From assembly GCA_050950025.1 (NCBI GenBank), contig JBMNGW010000005.1, positions 1 through 59,394 of the forward strand: DNA of 59,394 nt, in the 5' to 3' direction. The stretch's first letter is position 1. The number at the start of each line of letters is the position of its first letter. A model generated the notes under the pieces. It was not told where the DNA came from, did not search any database, and saw only the letters and a program-made list of their open reading frames with translations. Shown piece after piece: positions 26,744 to 35,836 of the stretch. Origin of the DNA: JBMNGW01 sp050950025 (GTDB lineage Bacteria; Spirochaetota; Spirochaetia; Sphaerochaetales; Sphaerochaetaceae). The position numbers and the translations under genes are program-made.

Positions 26744-28452
26744 ATAAGCTCCGGGGCATGGGTTGCCAAATAGTGCCAACTGACAAATGTTCCCCACTGA
26801 CAGGTTAGTTTATCGCCACAGGCACACTCTCCGCATAAACCCACTCCGCACATCGTATTTAGTTCCAGCGATAAATGAATCTTATCTCCACTTACCCCGT
26901 GTTGTAAAAGGAGCTCCACCGCCGCTCTCATAAAAGCGGTGGGACCGACAACATAACAGCCAAGGTGTTCAATCCCCTGACGGCAAAACTGCTCCACCTC
27001 TGTTAAGATGCGCCCCACCTTCCCCTCATCGGCTACGGTAATTACCTCCCCATAAGGTTGGAGCATCTGGTTATACGTTTGCCCAACATCGGTAGCAGTA
27101 CCAATAAAGCTGGTAATCTGACTCCCCTTTTTTTGGAGGCTTTGGGCTAAAGCAGGTAGCACGGCCACTCCGGTTCCCCCTGCTATCAGCAAGGAGCGCT
27201 TAGTCCATTCAGCTTGCAGCTGCTCTCCATATAAGCCCCGTAAGTAGATGGGATCACCTTCTTCTAAGGCAAAAAGGGCTTCGGTAAAAGGTCCCCGTTT
27301 TTTAATGATGAAGCTCAGTGGAGAGCTATGGGCAATGGAAAAAGGTTTTTCGCCCACTTGTGGTAACCACAGAAACACAAATTGCCCCGCTTCGTACTCC
27401 CATCTACCGCTAAGTGTTAACAGCAGTATATCTTCGCTGATAAGAGTGCGCTTAATTATCGCCCGCTGATGGTACTCCATCGATTTGGAGGTCGTCACAT
27501 ACTCACTACAGGAGTTTGAGCTTTTAAGACCACCAAGCAGAGAGCTAGCATCTTCTTTTAATGCTTTAAGATACGAGGGCCAGTGGCGTTGATGAACTTT
27601 AGCAAAAGCAGATCCAATGCCCACCACATCGGCTCCTGAACGAATCATTTGCACAACGTGTTCGGCAGTTGAGACACCTCCCATCCCAATTAAAGGGACT
27701 TGGGGTCCCACTGCCGCTCTAACCTCTTGCACACACTGCAAAGCCCGCTCAAAAATCCATGTTCCGCTTTGGCCCCCTTTACCGCCAAGCTTGTTTTGTA
27801 ATATGGGTTTATTACTGATAGGCTCAATATATTGGACAGGACCGGCGGTATTAATGGCCACCAGTCCATCACAGCCGGCTTTAACAACAGAACTGGCAAT
27901 AGTGCCAATATCGGTGACATTGGGAGTAAGTTTAATAAAAAGGGGAACTGACAAATCGGGCAAAGCTAAGCGAATTTCTCTTACATACAAAGAGGCAATA
28001 TCAGCCGAGCTACCAATATCAGAGCCATAACCGTCCTCAGCATGAGGACAGCTAAAATTAAGCTCCAACATATCGGCTACGGGTGCAAAAGCCCTCACTA
28101 AGGTGATAAAATCGGCAACACTGGAAGCAGAAAGGCTGACATTCAAAATCCCTTTCATCTGATATGAGGCGCGGAATTCTCTTAATTGCGCCAAAGCCAC
28201 TTCCAACCCCGGATTGCGCAGTCCCACCGAATTGCCAAATGAGCCAACTCCCATTTCACAGAGAATTGGTTCGCGGTTACCCGGATTGGGAAGTACTTGA
28301 AAGCTTTTGGTGGTGATAAGCTCTAAGCCCAGCTGTTGGTCGGCATAGCGGATTAACGAGGGCTTGGTGGTAACTACTCCACTTACTGATGCAAAGTGAA
28401 TCGGCGTTTGGTTGGCTAAAATCTTTTGGTGCAAAAGTGAGAGGTTAATCAT
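26740..28452 (-). CDS. pyrD: Dihydroorotate dehydrogenase fused to its electron-transfer subunit (PyrD-PyrK)
   Basis: 570 residues. About 1-310 is the class 1B-type dehydrogenase: MLELNFSCPHAEDGYG (catalytic Cys in SCP), KLTPNVTD, AINTAGPVQYIEP, LIGMGGVSTAEHV, GADVVGIGSAF. About 340-570 is the PyrK-type reductase: an FAD barrel, a nucleotide-binding segment (LLIAGGTGVAVLPALA) and a 2Fe-2S site near the C-terminus (CGVGLCGECACG...LTC). In most bacteria these are separate subunits passing electrons from dihydroorotate to NAD+; here they are one chain. The start at 28452 overlaps pyrF by ATGA. Confidence 0.92.
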   Translation of the reverse strand: MINLSLLHQKILANQTPIHFASVSGVVTTKPSLIRYADQQLGLELITTKSFQVLPNPGNREPILCEMGVGSFGNSVGLRNPGLEVALAQLREFRASYQMKGILNVSLSASSVADFITLVRAFAPVADMLELNFSCPHAEDGYGSDIGSSADIASLYVREIRLALPDLSVPLFIKLTPNVTDIGTIASSVVKAGCDGLVAINTAGPVQYIEPISNKPILQNKLGGKGGQSGTWIFERALQCVQEVRAAVGPQVPLIGMGGVSTAEHVVQMIRSGADVVGIGSAFAKVHQRHWPSYLKALKEDASSLLGGLKSSNSCSEYVTTSKSMEYHQRAIIKRTLISEDILLLTLSGRWEYEAGQFVFLWLPQVGEKPFSIAHSSPLSFIIKKRGPFTEALFALEEGDPIYLRGLYGEQLQAEWTKRSLLIAGGTGVAVLPALAQSLQKKGSQITSFIGTATDVGQTYNQMLQPYGEVITVADEGKVGRILTEVEQFCRQGIEHLGCYVVGPTAFMRAAVELLLQHGVSGDKIHLSLELNTMCGVGLCGECACGDKLTCQWGTFVSWHYLATHAPELI

Positions 28453-29309
28453 AGTGCACACTCTTGTAACAGCTGTTCAATATTCTGCAAACAGGTTGTT
28501 AGCCACGAGGAGGGGACTCCCCCTTTTTTCCACGGATGGGTGAGATTGCTTGAGCTGTTAATCCGCCCCAGATAGAGCGGGTATCCCTCTTTAGCTAGAA
28601 TCTCCACTGTCAAGCGGGCACTGGCCCCTTGAGAGCCGACTCCCGGAATAAGAAGGGGAATATGGTGAGTCCCAAAATAGGAGGCCAACGATCTAAGCTC
28701 CTTTTGCTCGGTGGCTCCCACCACAGCTCCCACCCCATCAAAAGAGGAGGACCACTGCACCACTTTTTGTGCCACTGCCATATACAGTGGCCTGTTATCG
28801 TGCAAAAGAAGATTTTGAATATCAGAGCCACCGGGGTTACTTGTTCTGACTAATAGATAAATTCCTTTTTCAGAAGGGGCAATGGCATCAAAAGGAGAAA
28901 CTGAATCAAAGCCCATATAGGCACTGGCAGTTACCGCATCACAGCGATAATTCACAAACGCCTCAATGGCATAGTTTTCACTGCTGCGGGCAATATCGCC
29001 CCGCTTGGAATCAAAAATGACGGGAATAGTAGGGAAATAGGTGTTTAGTAGCTCTAAGGTCGAATTTAGAGCCACTGAGCCGGCAAATTGCCCCTCTTTG
29101 GGATTGTCTAAGGCACTGTAATAACCAACATTGGGTTTAAAAGCAGCTGGCATTAACCCCTTTTCTTTCATTGCAGTAAAAAGGGTGTGGTAAAACATCT
29201 TTAAGGTAGGAGTCTCTGAGGGCAGAGCCTCTAGTATGGGATCAAGGCCCATACAGGCGATATTCCCCACTTCCAAAGCACTTTTTTGCAGTCTCTCTTT
29301 GTATGTCAC
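28449..29309 (-). CDS. pyrF: Orotidine 5'-phosphate decarboxylase (type 2)
   Basis: 286 residues, the longer type 2 form. Motifs: FKPNVGYYSALD, IFDSKRGDIARSSENYA (catalytic D-x-K-x-x-D), TASAYMGFDSVSPF and LIPGVGSQGASA near the phosphate-binding loop. It makes UMP from OMP. The start is a GTG with AAGGAG six bases before, inside the tail of pyrE; the two genes are 3 nt apart. Its end overlaps the pyrDK start. Confidence 0.93.
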   Translation of the reverse strand: MTYKERLQKSALEVGNIACMGLDPILEALPSETPTLKMFYHTLFTAMKEKGLMPAAFKPNVGYYSALDNPKEGQFAGSVALNSTLELLNTYFPTIPVIFDSKRGDIARSSENYAIEAFVNYRCDAVTASAYMGFDSVSPFDAIAPSEKGIYLLVRTSNPGGSDIQNLLLHDNRPLYMAVAQKVVQWSSSFDGVGAVVGATEQKELRSLASYFGTHHIPLLIPGVGSQGASARLTVEILAKEGYPLYLGRINSSSNLTHPWKKGGVPSSWLTTCLQNIEQLLQECAL

Positions 29310-29312
29310 GCT

Positions 29313-30029
29313 CTACTCCTTGGGGGCAAATCCATGAGCTGCTCCCCAGCCAAATGGATCTTCTTTCCACTTTTTAAGCATCGCTACCCCTTGAGAATCA
29401 ACATAGCCTGAGTTAAGAGCCGCATCAAGAGCTACATCGAATCTTAAGAGGCTGTTAAGTGTGCACGGGGGATCTAAGGCATCAAAAGCTTGCGCTGAAG
29501 CCGCTAAGCCGTAGGTAAAAATAGAAAAGCAATGCTCCACCACCCCATCGGCTTCCCTAATGGCTTTAATGGCCTTGATAGAGGAGCCGCCGGTAGAAAT
29601 AAGGTCTTCTATGAGCAGCACTTTAGCTCCTTGGTACGAGCCATCGGGCCCCAAGCCTTCAATGAGGTTTTTCAGCCCATGGGCTTTACCTGATGAGCGC
29701 ACATACGAAAGGGGCTTACCCATCAGATCGGCTAACGTGGTGGCATGGGGAATTCCGGCTGTGGCAGTGCCGCTAATAGCATCCACCTCAATAGCCAAAT
29801 CGTGTAGCAGTTGCTCAAAGCCTTGGGCTATCAACAGGCGCACCTTGGCATCAGATAATAATAATCTGTTGTCATTGTAAATTGGCATCCAATAGCCGCT
29901 GGCCCATAAAAAGGGTTTTTGGGGACTGAGGCGAATGGCTCCCAAATCCAAAGCGGCTTTGGCTAAAATGCCCTCATAATCTGTTGTGATTCCTTGCTCG
30001 TTGTTTTTCATATTTTGACCTATGTCCAT
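29313..30029 (-). CDS. pyrE: Orotate phosphoribosyltransferase
   Basis: About 238 residues. The PRPP-binding motif is VLLIEDLISTGGSSIKAI, preceded by DAISGTATAGIPHAT and the flexible catalytic loop YVRSSGKAHG. It joins orotate and PRPP to form OMP. The ATG at 30029 overlaps the end of pyrB with a strong AAGGAG but short spacing; an ATG six codons later (30011) is nearly as good. It is part of the operon pyrBI-pyrE-pyrF-pyrDK-pyrC, which lacks only carbamoyl-phosphate synthetase in this window. Confidence 0.92.
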   Translation of the reverse strand: MDIGQNMKNNEQGITTDYEGILAKAALDLGAIRLSPQKPFLWASGYWMPIYNDNRLLLSDAKVRLLIAQGFEQLLHDLAIEVDAISGTATAGIPHATTLADLMGKPLSYVRSSGKAHGLKNLIEGLGPDGSYQGAKVLLIEDLISTGGSSIKAIKAIREADGVVEHCFSIFTYGLAASAQAFDALDPPCTLNSLLRFDVALDAALNSGYVDSQGVAMLKKWKEDPFGWGAAHGFAPKE

Positions 30030-31603
30030 ATCTCCTTGAATGTATGAATGAAACCACAGTACCGACACTCATAGCGTCCGTCGGCTGTCCGTTCAAACTG
30101 GGCCGGCACATCCTCGTTATGAGAAGGGTGGGAAATGCAGGCCTCATTATTACAAGCCAAATCGGCAAAGTTGTAAATCCTTGGCGGCAGATGAGTCCTG
30201 TATTTGGCAGCTACTTTTCCGTCTTGGATGAAATTCAGTGTACACCCAGCTGCAACGGCAGCCAGCCTTTTAAGCTCTTTGCGTTCAAATTCCCAATTGC
30301 CGGGGCGGAAGATGATTCCTTTAAATACCCCCTCCTCTTTTTTGCTGGTGGAGACCCACTCTCCCCCTTTACCGTTATCCAGTCCCATGACTCTGTTGAT
30401 TAAGGCCATATGGCGACGAATGGTCGGCGGATCGTCTCCGCGGCATATATGGTCGATAACCAGTCCGTCTTTAATGGGACGCACCCCTTCTGAATACCCC
30501 TCTTTGGGTTTGTTGGACTGCGGTTCCACTTTAATAATGTACTCTTCATCTTTAGGAATATGGACATGGGCAATTCCGTTAAAATCTGAGCCAATTTTAC
30601 CGGCAATCAGAGCTAAAAGGACAATGCGCACATACATGCCGTTAATCGATTGCCGCTCCCAGCCGTTAACAGAGGTTTCATCCAAAAAGGTGGGAATGGT
30701 GGGATGGACTCGGTGGCGGGGAAGAGGGTGGTAAAAAGTAGTCCCTTGTGGCAATTTTTTCAGATAGCTTTTTTGGAAGGTGACCTTAGATCGCAGTTCC
30801 TCTTCGCGCTTAAGAATCTGCTCTCCCATCCGCTCTAACTGCGGGCGGGTGAAGTACCATTTAGTGGAAATATGCTCTTGAGCCAAATAATCGGCTATGG
30901 AATCAAAGAAGCGCAGTTTATACCCATTTTCTTCCATTTTGAGGCGGTAATTTTCAGGCAATGATAATTCGGGAGGGGCAATAAGATCAACTTCAACTGA
31001 GCTAAAGATGCGCAGTCCATCGGCTTTGGAGTGGACTGTTCTGCCATGGTACAAATCCCCTGTTAAAGCAATGTGAAGATGGCTGTCATCCCAGTTGTTG
31101 TCTTCTAAGAGGGTAAATTCATCCAATAACTCTTGGGTAGGATGCTCATGACGTCCATCGCCGCCGTTAATGAAAGCGGGGCGGCGTTTAAGATTGTTGC
31201 GAACAGCAAAGCGAGCCGACTCTTCTTCTAACCAGCGGCAGACTCCCTCTAATTTGGTGCGGACAATAAAGACGCTGTTGTGGTATCCGGCAAGGGTGTT
31301 AAATGTATCGGCATAACTTTCGCCTTTATTGAATGAGGAGCTGTCAGAGGCTAAATCATTAACTTTTGCCCGATGGAACTTAGCGGCATTGCGAAACGAT
31401 TCACGGGTGCGGGTACTATCTTCTAAAAACACCTCGTACAGACCAAAATCGGGATCATCAATTCTAAAGCGATCTAAAGTGGCCGTATCGTTGGCTTGGA
31501 TTGCCATCTTAAGCACTTTGGTCTGCTCAAATACATACTTTCTCTCTTCAATAGAAAAATCGTCAATGACGGCCATTGACCTGCCTCTAAAAACATTGCC
31601 CAT
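30020..31603 (-). CDS. pyrB: Aspartate carbamoyltransferase, catalytic and regulatory chains fused (PyrBI)
   Basis: 527 residues. The N-terminal 330 are the catalytic chain: FLEDSTRTRESFRNAAKFH (carbamoyl-phosphate loop), LTGDLYHGRTVHS and PLPRHRVHPT. The C-terminal part is the PyrI regulatory chain, with an allosteric domain (IDHICRGDDPPTIRRHMALI) and four zinc cysteines (CNNEAC ... CRYC). Fusions of this kind are known from Thermotoga and treponemes. The enzyme forms carbamoyl aspartate and should be feedback-regulated by nucleotides. The ATG at 31603 follows AGGAGG with six-base spacing. Expression is probably controlled by the leader terminator just upstream. Confidence 0.93.
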   Translation of the reverse strand: MGNVFRGRSMAVIDDFSIEERKYVFEQTKVLKMAIQANDTATLDRFRIDDPDFGLYEVFLEDSTRTRESFRNAAKFHRAKVNDLASDSSSFNKGESYADTFNTLAGYHNSVFIVRTKLEGVCRWLEEESARFAVRNNLKRRPAFINGGDGRHEHPTQELLDEFTLLEDNNWDDSHLHIALTGDLYHGRTVHSKADGLRIFSSVEVDLIAPPELSLPENYRLKMEENGYKLRFFDSIADYLAQEHISTKWYFTRPQLERMGEQILKREEELRSKVTFQKSYLKKLPQGTTFYHPLPRHRVHPTIPTFLDETSVNGWERQSINGMYVRIVLLALIAGKIGSDFNGIAHVHIPKDEEYIIKVEPQSNKPKEGYSEGVRPIKDGLVIDHICRGDDPPTIRRHMALINRVMGLDNGKGGEWVSTSKKEEGVFKGIIFRPGNWEFERKELKRLAAVAAGCTLNFIQDGKVAAKYRTHLPPRIYNFADLACNNEACISHPSHNEDVPAQFERTADGRYECRYCGFIHTFKEIWT

Positions 31604-31619
31604 ACGCACCTCCTAGGAC

Positions 31620-31647
31620 AAAAAAATAACCGGTGAACATCACCGGC
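31620..31647 (-). terminator. Attenuator-like terminator in the pyr operon leader
   Basis: Minus strand: CCGGTGA, three-base loop, TCACCGG (31646-31640 and 31636-31630), then TTA and seven T (31626-31620). It lies directly before the AGGAGG of pyrB, inside the transcript predicted from the promoter at 31691-31720. A U-rich run (TTTTTTCTTT) sits just upstream, and an open frame beginning MWKASFFF reads through the hairpin, as in the E. coli pyrBI attenuator. Confidence 0.6.
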
Positions 31648-31650
31648 TGT

Positions 31651-31690
31651 AAAGAAAAAAGAGGCCTTCCACATAATCGGGGGCCTCTTT
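31651..31690 (-). terminator. Intrinsic terminator after the Wzz/BY-kinase gene
   Basis: A nine-base perfect stem, AAAGAGGCC with GGCCTCTTT (31690-31682 and 31666-31658), followed on the minus strand by TTTTTTCTTT. The stem would also work on the plus strand. It lies about 60 nt after the upstream gene's stop codon. Confidence 0.65.
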
Positions 31691-31720
31691 ATCATTCCAA
31701 CGAAAGACTCTTTTCATCAA
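31691..31720 (-). promoter_or_regulatory. Candidate pyr operon promoter
   Basis: TTGATG (31720-31715), 18-nt spacer, AATGAT (31696-31691). Transcription would begin near 31684, within the first hairpin's 5' arm, so that hairpin cannot fully form in this transcript and only the second hairpin acts as terminator. The boxes match consensus only moderately. Confidence 0.35.
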
Positions 31721-31750
31721 AACGAACATAGCAGAAAAGAGAAGCTGTGT

Positions 31751-34234
31751 CTACTCTTTCTGCCCTTTGGCCCGCGGATCTTTTTCAATAAGGCTCAGCC
31801 AATCTTTGCCATATGCCTCATCGGGAATGGGCACTGTCGGCTCTATAGGCGGCTCCGTTTTTGAGCTAAAGCGGGGATCGACTTCAAAAGGATGGCGCTT
31901 TTGTAAAAAAGGATAAAGGGCCACTTTCTCCCCTTTGGCAGAGCGCGTTTTCTCTCGGCGTTTAATATCTTTGAGGAAGTTCCGCCGGTAGCTGTTTTTA
32001 ACTCTTCTGCTTTGAGTGGGACGAGAAGAACTGTTGTAACGGTTGCCATAGTACCGTGAGCCTTGGTAGGTATAGTAGCGCCCTTGTGAGTAGTAACCGC
32101 TCATCTTCGATTCAATCACACCGTTGAAAATGACTCCCAAAATATTGGTTCCCGCCAAATCGAGGTTATCGAGTAACTCTCGCAAGCCCCCCTTAGTGGA
32201 AATACCGGCGCGCACATTAATGGCAATGCCATCGGCATGCCGGGCAATGGCCATCAGTTCGCTGGCGAAAATCAAAGGAGGCGTATCGACAATGATAAAA
32301 TCATATATTGTTAACAGCAATTCCAACATCTCGCCATATCCGGGTGCATTGAACACCGCAGAAGGGAGAGGCGGGTGAGAACCCACAGGCATGAAGTGGA
32401 GTGTTTGCACATCTTCAAGCGGCTGAATGATAACTTCTTGAGCCGTTACGCGATCGGCAATCACATCAACCAATCCTAGTTTTGGCTTCTCTAGACCAAA
32501 GAAGTTGGCCAATTGGGGCAGGCGTAAATCGCCGTCAACTAAAAGGACTTTCTGACCGTTCATAGCCAAAGCGACACCGATATTGGCCGAAACAGTTGTC
32601 TTCCCCTCTCCCATCCCCGGACTGGTGATGCTGAAAATCCGCTGGTTACTGTGCACCGAACCGTAGGAGATATTATTGGCAATCAATTTGTAGCGCTCAG
32701 CTTCAAATGAGAGCGGATCGTTATGGACCACCAAAGAGGGAATCTCCAGCTCATGGTTAAAGACCATCAACGGAATCCAGCCCAACATCGGCCGCTGAGA
32801 ACCGGCTAAACGCCTCAGAATTCCCTCATCTTTGATGGTGATATCAAGCATTTCAATCAACAAAGCCAGCAGTACGCCCAAAGCAATGCCCAACAGCACT
32901 GCCACAGCCAAAATCAACATTTTTTTGGGACTTACGGGAATGGCATTGCCGGCTCTGTTGGCACTGATAATAGCCGGATCAACCACTGTCACACTGCGGG
33001 CAACCGCAGCTTCGGCAATTTTCACCTCTTCCAGCAATTCCATCAGCCGCAAACGCAATGTCTCATAGACTTGCACATCGCGCTCTAAATCCAATAAGCG
33101 CCTTTCAAGTAGCGGCAAACCTCCCAGCTCTTCGGTAAAAGTTGATTCAATGGTTTGCAGCACTTCGATTTGAGCTTCTGTGATGGCTCTTTGGTGATAC
33201 GATTTACCCAAGTTTTGCAAATTCAAAAGAGCCAATGGATCGACTTGTGCACCCGTTACCAAAGCGTTCAGTCGGTCCAACAGGGTCTTATTCATATGGC
33301 TTAACGCACTTTGTAAAACAAACAGGCGATCGGGGCTCTCTGTTTGCCCTTGTTGAATCGATTCGTATAAAATCAATTCTCGCAATCGCTCTTTGTAAGA
33401 AAAAAGTGTCGATTGGACAATTTCATCGGCTACTGTCTGTTCATATGTAGCCGCTTTTACTCCCATATTGGTTAAAACCTGATTCTGTACATCAGAAGCT
33501 ATCAAAGCTTCGCCAAGTTCTAAGGCTAACGGCTCACGGCGGAGCTGAAAGTAGGCAATTTTTTCGGACAGAAGCTTGCTTTTATCAGAGAGCTGCATGA
33601 TTTTGCTCTCTTCACGAAAAGCAGCCAATTGATCGGCAGCTTCCCTTAATTGATCCATGTTTATCGGAATTTGGGACTGAATGAACTCCTTTTGGACACT
33701 TTTAGTGTTACGGGCAATACCGCCTAGCAGTTCATTATAGCTTTCTGCCAAGGCGTTGGCAAAATCACGGGCAAAAGCGGGAACTTTGTCAGTAACGGTG
33801 ATGCGCACAATGTTGGTGTCTTTAACCGTTACTACATTCGTGCGGCTTTTGACATTTCCCGGCCCGCTGTTTTGGGCATACGAATGACCATCTTCGGTTA
33901 CATATTGGGTTAAATCGAGCCTTTTTAAAGCATTTTGAATATTAGTGCGACTTAAAATAAATTCGACTTCCGTGGCAATTTTAGCGGTTCCTTGCGACAG
34001 GAGCATACTCTCAAAGTCGCTGCTTTTTTGCAGTGATTCAACAAGAATCGTCACTTCCGATTCATACATGGGAGTCACATAACGCAAATAGGCACCGGCA
34101 GCTCCCATGACCAATATAAAAGCCAAGATAATCCACCAAAGGCGAGTTTTAAGGATGTGAAATAGCTCTTTAATACTCATCCCTTCTTGGTACGAGCTTA
34201 ATTCGCCCATTTGTGCAGCATTCAAATTATCCAC
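31751..34234 (-). CDS. Polysaccharide co-polymerase fused to BY-kinase (Wzz-Wzc type)
   Basis: 827 residues. Membrane helices at about 33-50 and 440-465 flank a periplasmic coiled-coil-rich Wzz domain (repeated LREAADQLAAFREES-like helices). The cytoplasmic tyrosine kinase has Walker A GMGEGKTTVSANIG near 540, Walker A' VLLVDGDLRLPQL, Walker B DFIIVDTPPL, and a tyrosine cluster (GYYSQGRYYTYQGSRYYGNRY is its core, about 700-725) for autophosphorylation. Such proteins set chain length and drive export with Wza. Unusually, about 90 basic residues follow the tyrosine cluster. The start is a GTG with AGAGG upstream, 11 nt after the wza-like gene. Confidence 0.88.
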   Translation of the reverse strand: MDNLNAAQMGELSSYQEGMSIKELFHILKTRLWWIILAFILVMGAAGAYLRYVTPMYESEVTILVESLQKSSDFESMLLSQGTAKIATEVEFILSRTNIQNALKRLDLTQYVTEDGHSYAQNSGPGNVKSRTNVVTVKDTNIVRITVTDKVPAFARDFANALAESYNELLGGIARNTKSVQKEFIQSQIPINMDQLREAADQLAAFREESKIMQLSDKSKLLSEKIAYFQLRREPLALELGEALIASDVQNQVLTNMGVKAATYEQTVADEIVQSTLFSYKERLRELILYESIQQGQTESPDRLFVLQSALSHMNKTLLDRLNALVTGAQVDPLALLNLQNLGKSYHQRAITEAQIEVLQTIESTFTEELGGLPLLERRLLDLERDVQVYETLRLRLMELLEEVKIAEAAVARSVTVVDPAIISANRAGNAIPVSPKKMLILAVAVLLGIALGVLLALLIEMLDITIKDEGILRRLAGSQRPMLGWIPLMVFNHELEIPSLVVHNDPLSFEAERYKLIANNISYGSVHSNQRIFSITSPGMGEGKTTVSANIGVALAMNGQKVLLVDGDLRLPQLANFFGLEKPKLGLVDVIADRVTAQEVIIQPLEDVQTLHFMPVGSHPPLPSAVFNAPGYGEMLELLLTIYDFIIVDTPPLIFASELMAIARHADGIAINVRAGISTKGGLRELLDNLDLAGTNILGVIFNGVIESKMSGYYSQGRYYTYQGSRYYGNRYNSSSRPTQSRRVKNSYRRNFLKDIKRREKTRSAKGEKVALYPFLQKRHPFEVDPRFSSKTEPPIEPTVPIPDEAYGKDWLSLIEKDPRAKGQKE

Positions 34235-34245
34235 TAAGCTACCTC

Positions 34246-35811
34246 TTACAAATCAAATAATGTATGGACATCTAATACAATGGAGAGTATCACAGCAACC
34301 AACCCCACAATGCTCACAGTGGTTGCCAAGCGCATACCATGCAATGCCTCAAAGGTTGTCAGCTTTACACTCACCACAGCTTCTGGGGGAACCGGTTCAC
34401 TTTTACCCACCTTAGCCCCTCTTTTATCGGTAACAGTAAATGCCCCGTTACGGTTTTTAGCAGGATCAAAGCCCCCGGCTAAATTAATATAGTAGGAGGC
34501 ATCTTTATCGGGGATGTAGGGAAATGTTCCGGGGCGCAAAACTGCTCCGGTCACATTCACAAAAAGCTGGTTAAACGGCACAATCAAGCGATCGCCTTCA
34601 ATGAGCTGCAACGAAGATTTATCGCTTTTATGGCCCATAAGAATGGCTTGGATATCAACAGGAATCATTTGATTATCCCGCAGCAAATAAGCGGAGGCCA
34701 AATCACTGACAGCTGAAAAACGGGAAGCAATACCGCCAAGCATATCACTCATCGTCTCTTGGGGGAAGAACTGGTAATACAGCTTACCGCTGGAACTTAG
34801 GCTACTGGTCCGCTCTTCTCCTATATTCACTGCCCCTTCAATTGAGATAGTTCTTGAAAGCGGAACCGCTGGATCTACGTACACCGTATCCATCGGCTGC
34901 AAAACAAAGGTATCGTACTCTTTTTGCTCAACTCTCACTACATCAAGAGAGCTTTCTCCTTTTTCAGAGTAACGGCGCACCACAACCGAGGAGCGCTCGG
35001 AGCTGGGTAAAAACCCTTTGGCATAGCGGTACAATAAATCACTTAGCTGCTCACCTTCCAACAGTTGGTAGGTGCCGCTTCGATTCACTTCACCGACAAT
35101 TGAAACAATCCTCTGGGCTGGAACAAGGGTAATGACATCTGCTGATGATACCAGAGGGTTTTGCGATAAATCCCCCTCTTTTAAGGCGGCATACACATCA
35201 TATTGGTTCACTTTTCCGTCTGCCGATTCCACTATGACAGTTCGAGTGGAGGCTTTATCAGTGGCCCCTTTAAGCACTGAGCTGAGGCGACTGAGGCCCC
35301 AAGCCGGCAGCTCCCTAGTAGAGTCAACTTCTCCTTTTACGGTTACAAAGAAAGTTCCGGTGCCGGTGAGCTTTACCTGGGGCATAGAAAAGGGGGCATA
35401 GGTATTTACCATCTGCTCAATCTCTGCCACGGCTTGGGAGAACGTTTTCCCTTTAGCCTCAACAATTCCAAACGAGGGGATGACAATACGATAAGAGCCG
35501 TCAACTTGCAAAACAACGGTGATAGTATTTTTCCCATCGGTGTAGGAGAGGCTCATCGTATCACCGGGAGTAACAGGATAAGAGGGATTGGCAATGGCAC
35601 TAAGTACCCGCTCTTGGGCAGAAAAAGAGGTCTCTTCACCGCTACCAAGCTGAGCAGCAAAGCTTCTATTAAGCACCCGTGCATCTAAGGTGGAGGCAGT
35701 TGAGCCATAATAAGCAGAACGAATCATCACGGTGTCGGCTCCTGCTAATGGCAACAGCAACAGCGTTATAATAAGGAGTGGAAAAATTATCCGTTTGACA
35801 GCTCCATCCAT
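34246..35811 (-). CDS. Polysaccharide export protein (Wza-like, SLBB domains)
   Basis: 521 residues. Signal peptide 1-25 (FPLLIITLLLLPLAGA), then the poly_export domain at about 75-170 (PGDTMSLSYTDG, RIVIPSFGIVEAKGKTFSQA), followed by SLBB-type repeats (RIVSIVGEVNRSGTYQL, LFVNVTGAVLRPGTFPYI) and a C-terminal hydrophobic helix (LATTVSIVGLVAVILSIVL). Wza-type proteins form the export channel across the periplasm and outer membrane. No lipobox is evident, unlike E. coli Wza, and the terminal helix suggests a membrane anchor. It pairs with the downstream Wzz/BY-kinase. The start follows GAGGAG. Confidence 0.85.
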   Translation of the reverse strand: MDGAVKRIIFPLLIITLLLLPLAGADTVMIRSAYYGSTASTLDARVLNRSFAAQLGSGEETSFSAQERVLSAIANPSYPVTPGDTMSLSYTDGKNTITVVLQVDGSYRIVIPSFGIVEAKGKTFSQAVAEIEQMVNTYAPFSMPQVKLTGTGTFFVTVKGEVDSTRELPAWGLSRLSSVLKGATDKASTRTVIVESADGKVNQYDVYAALKEGDLSQNPLVSSADVITLVPAQRIVSIVGEVNRSGTYQLLEGEQLSDLLYRYAKGFLPSSERSSVVVRRYSEKGESSLDVVRVEQKEYDTFVLQPMDTVYVDPAVPLSRTISIEGAVNIGEERTSSLSSSGKLYYQFFPQETMSDMLGGIASRFSAVSDLASAYLLRDNQMIPVDIQAILMGHKSDKSSLQLIEGDRLIVPFNQLFVNVTGAVLRPGTFPYIPDKDASYYINLAGGFDPAKNRNGAFTVTDKRGAKVGKSEPVPPEAVVSVKLTTFEALHGMRLATTVSIVGLVAVILSIVLDVHTLFDL

Positions 35812-35836
35812 ACTTTTTCTCCTCTAACAGTCTAGA

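Noticed and set aside
31474..31695. Independent 73-residue gene upstream of pyrB
   Set aside because: It reads out of frame into pyrB and has no ribosome site; I treat its start only as a possible leader-peptide frame.
31751..34234. ParA/MinD partition-type ATPase
   Set aside because: The Walker motifs are similar, but the two membrane helices, Wzz domain and tyrosine cluster identify a polysaccharide BY-kinase.
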